Assembly: GCA_032209605.1 (NCBI GenBank)
Contig: JASFXZ010000018.1
Span: 5,273,904 to 5,337,903, forward strand
DNA length: 64,000 nucleotides
Direction of reading: 5' to 3'
From: Mactromeris polynyma
Taxonomy: Eukaryota; Mollusca; Bivalvia; Venerida; Mactridae
Numbering within the stretch: the first letter of the stretch is position 1; each line of letters begins with the position of its first letter. Shown in pieces: positions 25,141-35,530 of the stretch. The translations under genes were made by a program, and so were the position numbers. The notes beneath the pieces were generated by a model. That model was not told the origin of the DNA and did no database searches. It was given only the letters and a program-made list of their open reading frames with translations.

Positions 25141-25262
25141 AAAGTCAGGAACAATCGGTCAATGGCGCTACCGGGATTTGAACCCGGGTCTACGGATTGC
25201 CGGTCCGTTATGCTAACCACTACACCACAGCGATCTAACGTCATTTTCGTGTAAGTTAAATT
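25137..25262 (-). repeat. SINE with well-preserved tRNA-like head, copy 1
   Basis: The minus strand reads GTGTAGTGGTTAGCATAACG (A box), an anticodon-like stem ACGGA/TCCGT closing the loop CCGGCAA, and GGGTTCAAATCCC (T arm/B box). The acceptor ends pair at only about four positions and loop position 33 is C rather than the near-invariant U. It is shared with 31.45-31.54 kb including flanks AATCGGTC and CTAACGTCATTTTC, so it is a SINE rather than a tRNA gene. Confidence 0.7.
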
Positions 25263-25577
25263 TATTGCACGGCGTATCAACGCCGGGCATATATTGGTTA
25301 CGTTGGAACTGTGCACTGGTGTAATGGGCTCGCGCATGCGCCGTATTAACCGTTAGTCTGGATTACCTGCCTCTACCATTATGTTACTCTTTAAATTATA
25401 GTACGCAGGGAACCAGACTTTATTAACCGTTAGCTCTCGGATATTACCGTACCACTTGGTTACTCTACGTAGTTGGCCGAGGTTTTCGAATGGCGTTTCA
25501 CTCTCCTACGCAAAACAGATATGTCATATTTAATAATACTAATTGTTAATATTAATATTATCAATATATAAGCATAA

Positions 25578-25690
25578 TACAAAACTGTGGCGAATCGTTA
25601 TACAACTGTGGCGAATCGTTATACAACTCTGGCGAATCGTTATCAAAATGTGGCGAATCGTTATTGTGGCGAATCGTTAGTAATTCGCAG
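25578..25690 (+). repeat. About 20-bp minisatellite
   Basis: Five tandem copies of CTGTGGCGAATCGTTATACA with shortening of the last units. Confidence 0.9.
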
Positions 25691-26281
25691 TAATCTCCCC
25701 TTATATCGGTGTGTCAAAACAACGATCGATCCTCGATAGTTTGCAGAATAAATACTACTTCAGGTATGTGTTAAATCTAATCATTCAATCATATTATAAA
25801 ATGTATACGCATAAACATAATCAAGAAAATGTATATTGTATTTGAAGTGATAAGATAATATGAAATCGTTGTACTTTCAGTTTCAGTGTTACTCCAGGTG
25901 GGTGGGTGAATAGTTTTGATTTAAAAATGATTTTTGCTGATTTTTCTTATTCGCTGATATTATTTATGATTTTTAGTTGCTTTATATAAGAACACACATT
26001 TTTATGCGCACTGAATTACTTGCTATGGTAGCTTTTGCAAAGTCTGCCAGGAGCCTTTAGTTCTAGTCCAGGTTGAGCCACATTTTTGTTAAATCTGTCT
26101 ACCCACTAACCGTTCTAGTAACTTCTACTGTTTAGTTTTTTATTCAAACATTTTATGGATATCAAATTTGTGATTATAGGCCTGTTTTAGCCAAATTAAA
26201 TTGTGCATTAACTAATGTATTTAAAAATGTAGTTGCTATGTAGAACAAATGTAGTTTGACCATTGTTTAATTTAATTTCAG

Positions 26282-27522
26282 AAATAACTCCAGTTGACAA
26301 CAATGGTGCCTTTCTGGTCGCGGTCGCCTCCTTATAGTATGCAGGATAAACAGACAAGCATGTATATGCTTACGCCAAAACCTGTAAGTATTTTAGAAGG
26401 AATTTGTCTGGGTGAATTTAATAACTACATTAAATGATTAATCCATTAATCTCACAGCCTAATAACTTAGCCTATAAAGATGTTACAAACAAAGAATTAA
26501 TGAATATTTATAAAATTTTACCCACACAGTCAATTGGAATACCTTTGCTGTGAATTTTGAGTACATGTCAACTGTTAGTTGTCTACTTCATGTTTTTGTC
26601 AGTGTCAGAATTTAAGGAGCACAGGTGACCTAAGGTCCTAGTTAAGATTGGCCAATTTCAACCCATTTTGCAATGAAAATATCCCAGTTTCCATTTAAGC
26701 TTGACCACATTTAATTAATTTTCAGATAATTTTTTACATTTCATGCAAGTGAATACATATGTGTAACATAAATTATGTTGTTTTCCATTCTGAAAACAGA
26801 ACAGAACAGTCTGCTTTGGAGTTTAACTTATTTCATAAACAATGTTCACACAGGTCTTGAGAAGTCCTTTAATTTGATGCCTACTCCTTGAAAACTACTT
26901 GAATTTGTAACAGCCAAAAAACTCCTTGAAAAGTAAATGATTTTTGAAAAAAAAGTTTTGTTAAATTCCTCTTGACTTCTCCTGCTGTGAATAGGAAAAG
27001 GACCAAAAATTCCACCAATGATGAAATAAGATGTACTAGTCATCTATACAATATTTCTGATAACAAATCATTTAAAACATGTACTTAAAAAAATTAAACA
27101 TCTTTCTTATAATGTTGTCAAATACATGATTTGTATGCTTTTTATAATCTGTAAACAATCTAAATGCTGAGATTTTAGTTAATTGTGAAGATATGGAGCA
27201 AGTTAAATAATGTGGAATGCATGGCATATAATGTTAGTAGTCCAAATCTGTCAATATTGTGATAATGCATACTTTTAAGTAAGTAAAATCTTTACATACA
27301 ACAGTATAAAATGTTAACCGAAGTATTCAGAATTTCAATTGTGATTATCAATTCCCAGTATAGAGGCACGCCTTTTCTTATTTAGATCACCTGCACAATG
27401 CCCATTCTTACATAATTACATATTTTATTTTGAATAGAATGAGCCATCAGTTTGTTGTCGAGTTTGTCCTTGATAAGTCAGTAGGGGTTGTGCACTGCAG
27501 CTGTTTGGAAGATAGCCATCAG
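26282..27522 (+). other. Possible short exons, unassigned
   Basis: 26282-26383 lies between TTTCAG and GTAAGT and holds ATG 26303 followed by 27 open codons (MVPFWSRSPPYSMQDKQTSM). 27438-27522 lies between TGAATAG and GTAAGA and contains an open stretch reading HQFVVEFVLDKSVGVVHCSC. The two do not join in that frame; joined directly, a stop follows after 11 codons. They may belong to a small unrecognised gene or be chance. Confidence 0.2.
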
Positions 27523-27529
27523 GTAAGAA

Positions 27530-29690
27530 TATACATGTAATACATGTAAACTACACCCTCAAGCTATATTAACACTTAAGGCAGAAACTAGCAAAAGTGT
27601 TTTGTTCTGACCTTAAGCAATAGACCAGTGGGCATAGAGAATGTTGACCCCTGCATGGATTTCAATGAAATATCACAAGATTGACAGCATTAACTCTAGT
27701 TTCACATATCATCAGCAAATTCCACTCGGATGATTTTTTACTTAGTTATGACCCTTTGTTGTTCTTTTACATAAAGTTGATATGGAGAAGTGGTCTGCTC
27801 TTCATCTCCAATACCACTGATTAGATTTTAACAAAACTTCACAGGATTTTTCGGTATCGAGTCTAGTTGTGCTTCAAGTCATCAAGTTTTGGTCAGATGT
27901 TTTTGACTGGGTTGCAATGTTTGCAGTATTTTTACTTTTAATCCTATAAATTGATTTTGGGGGACATATATTGACTAAAAACATCCTTCAAGTTATCACA
28001 TTTACTTCATTCCAATCTGTTTTTAAACTGTTAATAGCACTTACATTTTTATACCATTCCTACTTCTATGTTTTTAAATTCTTGGCTATACTTTTACCTC
28101 TATTAACTATTCTTAGCGGCTTGACGCGCAATATTGTCCAAGTCCTCGCAAGAGGTTCAACAACAAAGAAAGACTGACAGAGAGAATAGTAAATCAGTAA
28201 TTAATTGTATAACCACTATTATCAGTAGAACAAAGTTTCTTTTAAAAAATGCAGCTGTATTCCTGTATGACCCCAATATTTGGAAATGACCCTCAGATGT
28301 GAAAACTAGGACTTCATAATGGCCCTCAATTATAACAGTTGAGTGAAAACACTGCCTTCCAAGACTTTTTATCCCCATTTTGGGGGTGAATAGTCTAAGC
28401 AATGTGTTATATATGGAGAGGGCTCACCCGTATTTAAATACATGCATTATTACTGAGACTAAAGGAATAATAGGGGTGATAATATAAAATGATATGTATA
28501 AATATAACGATAAATCTAATTTCTAAGTATTTCTAATACTTCTAAAACGTATTTTAGTATAATTATTGAAATTTGGCTGAAAAATGCATACAAAGAAGTG
28601 AACATATATATATATATCAAACTGATTACGTTGATTAAATTGTCTTTAATTGGTTTTAAAGCTATATTTGATGTTCAGTCATTTAACAAACTTTTATTGC
28701 AGCTTCTTTTGATTTTAATTTCAAAAGTAAAAGTTTGCATTGTTTGTTGATGTATGAAATTATACGTTGTTCTCTCAAACTATTTATTTAATTAGACATT
28801 GTATAATTCTATTTTAACAAGCAATACTTCATTGTCACTTCTTATTTGCCTTAGAGTGGGAGCATACAAATGTTTATATACACTGCTCATTACTATAATC
28901 AGTTACTTAGCTGTGACATTAAACTAGATGTTGTTAATCAAACAGAAATAAGGAGATTTATTCAAATGTATTTTTTACACATGGTGGTTGAAACATGATA
29001 ATAAGTGGGCATTTTTTCTAACCATGCTGAGTAGTGCATGTGCATCATATACATCATAGGTATATGAAATCATCAATTTATTTCTTTGTTATTTGCTTGA
29101 CTAGGGATCATAAAATTATTTATCTAATCTGAAATATTGACTTTTATCACCAATATTGAAAGGATGTACCTTAGAGTCCCACTGGATCAGTCTGTTGATA
29201 AGGAGACTAGAGATGCTTGATTTAGGGAGGCGCAGTGGTTGTTAAATCACATCATTCTTAACAAGTCAAAAGGTGTTGATTAAATCACACTGTTTTTTAA
29301 AATGAAGATAAAGGAATTTTGATCTATAAATTAACAATCTGATTTTAGAATAAACATCATATTAATAATGTAATTCACAAAAAATTGATTATACTGAAAG
29401 TGGGGGTGAAAAGTCTAGGGTCTATCAAAATTGGGGGGTGAAAAGTCTTTAGGGAAGAAATGACTTTTGTGTGGAATGTCTGGAATTCAGCGCTTATAAT
29501 GGTATGAGCAAACTTCTTCTGCAATATGTTTTCTCATTTATAACCCTATTACACAGCACCCATCCCCCTTCAGGCATTTAAGGCTCAACCACCGTGGGCG
29601 GCTGTCTTACTCGAAGTTACTCCACACCACAACACTCTTCCTCATTTAAACATATAGGATCGACCACTGTGGGCTGGCAAACACCGTTGC
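27530..29690. other. AT-rich interval without recognisable genes
   Basis: No conserved frame was recognised. Short G-runs (GGGGGTGAAAAGTCTAGGG-like) recur at 28.38 and 29.40-29.45 kb. Confidence 0.4.
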
Positions 29691-29696
29691 CACCAT

Positions 29697-30127
29697 TTAA
29701 GTAATTCAATAGGAAAAACTGGACCCAATATTTCACTTGAACCAAAGACCTCCTAAATACTAGTACGGCTTACCAGGTTGCCGCCTTACCCCACACCACT
29801 ACACTTCTCCCTCTTCCAGCATTTGAGACCTTTTAAGTAATTCAAGGAGAATAACTGGACCCAATATTGGACTTGAACCGAAGACCTCCTAAATACTAGT
29901 ACGGCTTACCAGGTTGCCGCCTAACCCCACACCACTACACTTCTCCCTCTTTCAGCATTTGAGACCTTTTAAGTAATTCAAGGGGAATAACTGGACCCAA
30001 TATTGGACTTGAACCGAAGACCTCCTAAATACTATTACGGCTTACCAGGTTGCCGCCTAACCCCACACCACTTCAATTCTCCATCTTCCAGCATTTGAGG
30101 CTCAATCGTCAAACACCCCTGCCACAT
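29697..30127 (-). repeat. 136-bp tandem array with tRNA-type B box
   Basis: Units begin at about 29697, 29833 and 29969, a period of 136 bp, with a diverged fourth start near 30128. Each unit carries on the minus strand GGTTCAAGTCC (a perfect B box) and upstream GTGGTGTGGGGTTAGGCGG (A-box-like). This suggests a tandemly multiplied SINE head. Confidence 0.75.
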
Positions 30128-30239
30128 ATAAGTAATTCTAGGAGAAAACATGTATTCAATGTAGAGCTTGAAAAGCTTTTTACACACATCAATTACATAA
30201 TACAAATGTAATGACTCTTTTTCTGCTATCACTTTATCG

Positions 30240-31300
30240 TTTCAGGTTTTCATGATATATTCACAAGATGCTTCATTAAAGTCTCCTCGGGTACAACAAG
30301 AAATAGGCTGTAAATTTACAAACAGTGGTCATAAAATACTTCTTGGACAATACTCTTGAAGTTTTCCTTGTACATTTTAAATCCAATTACCATTTTGTTA
30401 CTGAAATAATTACAATCTGTGATTGACTAAGTAAACAATTGTGTAGTACATAAAATAGTTGACAGTTTTCTATCAATCTTGAAATTTAGGATTTGAAATG
30501 CAGTTCTATTTGAATAAAATTGTAATCACTGGTATATAGTGTGTGTATTGTTATTTTCAACTTGGTCATCTAGATATGGCACTATCTATATACTAATCAC
30601 AAGTGCTAAGCTGTTGTTTCATCTAGGTTTGTATGTGCATGAGGAAACATTATCAGGTTGGGAAAAGTACCATTTGTAGAGACTTATGATTTTTTCAACA
30701 AGCTTTGTAATACTACAGTTAAACACATAAAACAAGCAGCTAACCAAAGGATTGATAATAGTGGTTGCTTATATCACAGACGTCTGCAAATGTTGGGTTG
30801 AAATCCAAACAAAATGTGTCTCTACATTCTCAGTATACAACTCATGACATGACATTATGAGAAAGAGCATATTGTATCTATATTATTGGTATCTATTCAA
30901 AGCTGGATGGAATGAGGTGTGGCAGACATAGATAGTAATGACTCTGAATGTATTTGTTTTACATACTTATAAAAAAATAACATGCTGTTATACAATTAAT
31001 ATTTTTGTACTATTTAAATGCTTCATTAATTATCTCAGACCAATAATTTGAAAACGGTCAAGTCATTTTCTACAAAATTATCTTTCTCATATTCCTGTTC
31101 TAATTAGTTGCAATTTATATATATTGCATATAATTTTGTAATAAAGGCTTATTTTGCACTACTAAATCAATTATAACATCAAAAATTACTGCCTTTAAAA
31201 TTTGAGGCAATCATTTTGGCAATATAGGTCAACTTGTTAACTTTGACTACCTCATTTTTGCTCAACTTTGATCGCCGTGCAACCTCCATTTGCTGCATTC
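30240..31300. other. Interval without recognisable genes
   Basis: One short splice-bounded open stretch (after TTTCAG at about 30245, VFMIYSQDASLKSPR) was noticed but has no partner exon. The rest is AT-rich. Confidence 0.35.
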
Positions 31301-31319
31301 TGCAGCAACTTTTGTACTT

Positions 31320-31655
31320 GTATAAAGTTGATTCAGTTTAACTACACTTTGGACGAAGTACGGGCGAATTTTTACATCCGCCACACAGCACTTAACACCA
31401 GCTGTAGTAATTTTGAAATAAAGTCATGTTTGAAGGAACACGAAAAATCGGTCAATGGCGCTACCGGGATTCGAAATCGGGTCAACGGATTGCCGATCCG
31501 TTATGCTAACCACTACTCCACAGCGACCTAACGTCATTTTCTTATATAAAGTTGATTCAGTTTAACTACACATTGGACACGAAGTACAGGGCGAATTTTT
31601 ACCTCCGCCACACAGCACTTAACACCAGCTGTAGTAATATTGAAATACGTAAAGA
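31320..31655. repeat. Direct repeat of about 110 bp flanking a SINE
   Basis: 31320-31427 and 31541-31649 are near-identical (TATAAAGTTGATTCAGTTTA through ACACCAGCTGTAGTAAT), differing by a few substitutions and small insertions. A SINE occupies the space between. Confidence 0.85.
31440..31540 (-). repeat. SINE with tRNA-like head, copy 2
   Basis: The same element as 25.14-25.26 kb with a damaged T arm (GATTTCGAATCCC on the minus strand), flanked by the same AATCGGTC and CTAACGTCATTTTC. Confidence 0.7.
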
Positions 31656-31673
31656 AAAATGTTCTGTTCACAG

Positions 31674-31844
31674 TGGACGGGGGTTGGTCCCAATGGGGAG
31701 CAAGGAAGGCTTGCTCAGTGACATGTGCTAGTGGAACCCGAACTCGCTGTCGCACCTGCTCGCAACCAATACCGCGATGTGGAGGAAGAAATTGTCAAGG
31801 AAATATGACTGATATTCAATCATGCCAGTTGAGTCCTTGTCCAA
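31674..31844 (+). CDS. Thrombospondin type-1 repeat exon (first)
   Basis: Fifty-seven codons, phase 1 to phase 1, between GTTCACAG and GTAAGA. VDGGWSQWGARKACSVTCAS and GTRTRCRTC..P..CGG..C, ending QSCQLSPCPS, show the TSP1 signature: a WxxW start, CSVTC, the GxRxRxR ladder and six cysteines. TSP1 modules occur in secreted matrix and receptor proteins. The rest of the gene was not found, so the parent protein is unknown. Confidence 0.88.
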
Positions 31845-32581
31845 GTAAGATTGATATAATTATGTTTGTTTGCTGCTTTAAACCTGTCGCTTTGTTACAC
31901 GAGAAACGGTCGTACGCCAATAGATATTGCTCTACAGCCATTAAGCATGATTTTAATTTGAGGAAACTTAGAACATATAATATCCCGGGTGGGCGTTCAT
32001 TAATGAATGGCAATTAAGAGGATAGTTGCAAAACGATGTCTGTCATGGCAAACAAGTTATTAAAACAAATAAAGTTCTCAATTTTGTTAATGATTTGTCA
32101 AAATTGCCTTTCGATGACGCTGTATAATTCTTTTAAGAACGATAATGTACTGAGGGGTAATAATGGTTGCCTGGACACCGATATGGCTTCTGGTTATTAA
32201 AGAATATATTCCGTCCTGGTAACAGAATAACATCAATAGTAGAAAATATGTGATTGAATTTCAAAAAGATTAGAACATAACAAGTGAAAATCACCTAAAA
32301 AGAAAGCTCTGGCGTTCCATAAAACTTTATGTCAATGTAATAGTTGAGTGGCAGTGACGTTTTTAGCGCGACAATTAAACTTTCCGGACAATTAACCGTA
32401 TTGAAATCTAAATACTTTGATTATTTTTTGTATTTATATTAATTTAAAAGATATCACCCTACCCGTGCGAAACAGAAAAGTTAAAAACTACATAGAAAGA
32501 TCAATTCAAGTTGAATTTTCTGATTTTAATGAAACCTCGTTTTTCAATATTCTACAAATATGTACTTGAATAATTCATTAG

Positions 32582-32749
32582 GTGATGGTGTTTGGGCATT
32601 ATAGTCAGGATGGAGCACTTGTTCTGTGACGTGTGGGAGTGGTATCCAAGTCAGAGCTAGACGATGTGACCCACCGCAAATGTTTGCAGAAGCCAACTGT
32701 TCCGGTGATTATCAGGAACTAAAAACATATGTACAAAATCCATGTACAA
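32582..32749 (+). pseudogene. Thrombospondin type-1 repeat exon (second) with amber codon
   Basis: Fifty-six codons, phase 1 to phase 1, between TTCATTAG and GTAAGA, joining the previous exon in frame. It reads DGVWAL-stop-SGWSTCSVTCGSG, then IQVRARRC and NPCT. TAG at 32602-32604 occupies the middle Trp of the WxxWxxWxxC signature. The remaining cysteines are kept. Confidence 0.8.
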
Positions 32750-32759
32750 GTAAGAGATT

Positions 32760-33280
32760 ATTCCGTCTGAAAAATCTCGAATTGTTTTATCAAAGTCGTT
32801 TACGAAGTATTGTTCAAAGTTATAATAATATAATAAAATAATATTTTGCTGTGTTTTCTCTTTCTTCCATTTAACGCTGTACGTTTTATTTTGTGTAGAC
32901 ATGTGTGTGGGTAAGCACTCCTTGTGAATGTTGCATTCCCTGCGACAGCTTTCTTAATTGAAAGTTAAAAAGACCAGAGCATGTTAAGTTACGGACGGAA
33001 TTAAAAGCTTATGAAATTCATGTAAACCTAGAGATGGAATAGGAGAGCAAACTCCGGACAAAGTGTATCAAACTGTTGTGTCCATAATTCACAGAATGTT
33101 ACAAAAGGCGGTATAGGACAAACAATATGTCTAAAATTTCAAGGTCACGGTGCATCGTCCGTGTCATATACAAGGTACACGCAAGATGTTTTGGGCTTTA
33201 ATTAAACGCCATGTACTGAATCGTGTGGTTTCGCACCTTTGAAAATTTAAGTTCTAACTCATGTAAGGAAAGCAAATATT
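32760..33280. other. Interval without recognisable genes
   Basis: No third TSP1 module was seen after the second exon. Confidence 0.4.
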
Positions 33281-33289
33281 CTCATCCAC

Positions 33290-33920
33290 CAGTTCTCATC
33301 GGGTTTCGTGCTACCTGATATCGGAGCAAGTCCATGCCCTGATATACCCGACATTACCATCACTGAGACAGGTGTCTTCAAACTATTGAAATATATCAAC
33401 CATCAGAAGGTAGAAGGCCCAGTTAAAAGGAAACACCCCAGTTTCTAAACGATTGTGCGAAAGAGATTTCTCCCATTTACACCATCATTTATATCATTTA
33501 TAAAGCCTTATATACAGGAATTGTACCATCAGAAGTTACTCCTGCTTTACGGAAGCAATAAAATCAAGGCTAGTTACAACAGTATGGTATCATTTACATG
33601 TATAGCATACATGCTCTTAAACATATAATAGTCAGCAACACCATTGATCACTTTGACATACGCAACATAATGGTCGACACACAACGTTCAAACGTCTGCT
33701 TCTTGTCACTCCATTCAACAAAGTCAAGTAGGCGAATTTGGGACTCATACCAGCAAAACGACATCCAGAAGTTTAGACAGCGTACAAAGAAGAGACGCAA
33801 GATTTGCTTTAATCAATTATGACAAGACACCAGGAACAGTCACCAACATGATAGAACAATTAAAATTGCAATCTTTCTCAGTATTTGTTCAAATGGTTGC
33901 TGTTTATGCTTATAGCCTAG
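33290..33920 (+). mobile_element. LINE reverse-transcriptase fragments
   Basis: In shifting plus-strand frames: DIPDITITETGVFKLLKYIN (pre-RT linker), LYTGIVPSEVTPA, then ALKHIIVSNTIDHFDIRNIM, and finally DSVQRRDARFALINYDKTPG (the C-terminal QRRAARFV.N.Y.R.. region). The order is collinear with a LINE with large internal deletions and frameshifts. Confidence 0.72.
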
Positions 33921-34775
33921 TATGATATTAGGTCATTCAAAGTCAACGATATTGAGTTGTAAGCATTTTATTATGGAATATTACAAGGTAATGTTTTGTT
34001 CCAAAGCTGTGCTAGTACAGGCATCCTTAAAGTATATAAAAAGGCTGAAAGAGGATTTATACAGGTGGCATACGACATGTTTAACGACGTGTCATCTAAG
34101 ATAAGCTATAGTAAAATTAAGAATACAAAAGAAGCCAACGAAAAAAGTGTATATTTAGGTAATGTACTCTGTTCATTACACTGATTAAGTACACATTTTC
34201 CAAATTTGTAGAGAATTGGGAAGTTGAGTTGTAAAGCAAAATGTAAAGCTAATATGTGTGCATGTTTTACAATACGACACGCCGTCGGTGTTTTTATCAA
34301 TATACATGTTGTATTACATCTGTGTTTAGCATGTCATCCTATAACAGCTACATATATATATTATCGAACTTGGTTTGTGATCCACGTTCAACAACACCGC
34401 GTACATTTCGTCTGAAGGCGGCTTTATTATAATAATAGTTCTGTTACAACTTTAAACATTTTCTTATATGTACATGGATAATTCTATATTTTATCTTAAG
34501 CATAGTAATTCAGTGAAATATACTCACGCAGTATTCTATCAGAAAAGGTATGTCAATAAACAGTGCTATTTTAAATGTAATGCAAGCCATCGCAAGCTTG
34601 TCCGCAAAACAGATAATATCAAGAGGAAAAATACAATGAAATAAAAACATTTTTGGCAGCTTCTGTGCCATACTACATTGCGAAGAATATCGGTACCATT
34701 TAGATAATGAACACACATTTTGTGTAAATGGCACGTGGATTCGTCTTTTAAATATGTGTTTTCACAATAAGTTGT

Positions 34776-35530
34776 TTATTTGATTTCTAGATTTGTATAC
34801 TGTACTTCACTCTGAACTTGTTCTGAACTCTCGTCTGCTCTTGGTTCTAAAACAGAAACAACAAAGTATGATATATGTGTAGATATCCGCTATTCATGTT
34901 TGTAAACATAACTTGATGACAATTGTATGGCCTACGTAATCTCCATTCATTTCAACAAACTGTTATTTGAAAGAAATGTTGTATTGCACAAGTAAATACG
35001 GTTAATAAGAACACGTACAATTAAACTTTACAGAAATAATTGTTTGTACGGTTTGTCACCTGTTGATGAGTATACATGCTCTGTGCGCGCCCTGGCATCT
35101 TGATCAACTGTTTCGTAAGTACTTTCAGTCCTGTAAAATAATGCACACAATATCTCGATAAGTAAATAGTCAGGGGATTGAGCGCATGCGTACGTAATTG
35201 AATGTTGGGATTCCCGTTGTTTCAGTGATTGTTCCATTAATTGATGTACTTATCCGACAATAAATAAATTTTAACTTGACTTGACTTGACTAAACAATCT
35301 AGATATGATAACATACATAAGCAGCTCATTATATTAACGTTACTGCCACTTACGCCTGCGCGAAAGTTTCCATTCATACATTAAGGAAGTTATAGATTAG
35401 TGCGTTGACGAGATGGTTTGCATTTCTGTTATAGAAAATAATTTGAGTAAATAGATTGAAGCAGAGAAACATTGTTAATCGACTTATTACCTGGTACTCA
35501 TTTCTATTTCCTGCTTGGGTTTTCTCGGTG
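34776..35530 (-). CDS. Ig receptor exons 8-10: cytoplasmic tail with ITIM-like motifs
   Basis: Exon 8 (35530-35491) encodes APRKPKQEIEMST. Exon 9 (35130-35060) encodes TESTYETVDQDARARTEHVY and SST. Exon 10 (34846-34776) encodes EPRADESSEQVQSEVQYTNL then EIK and TAA. Phases 1/2, 2/1 and 1 fit exactly. Exon 9 has an alternative unspliced reading to a TAA at 35028, which would replace the final ITIM; the GT donor at 35059-35058 and the in-phase last exon favour the spliced form. Confidence 0.78.

Noticed and set aside
25150..25225. Functional tRNA gene on the minus strand
   Set aside because: The anticodon stem-loop and T arm look good, but acceptor ends do not pair fully, U33 is C, and the same sequence with flanks recurs at 31.45 kb. 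It is a SINE head.
29697..30127. CRISPR-like array
   Set aside because: Units are 136-bp tandem copies without unique spacers, in a spliced eukaryotic genome.
33996..34184. Possible exon (GILKVYKKAERGFIQVAYDM) after the LINE debris
   Set aside because: Open with an acceptor-like CCAAAG and a GTAATG end, but no family resemblance and no phase-compatible neighbour.
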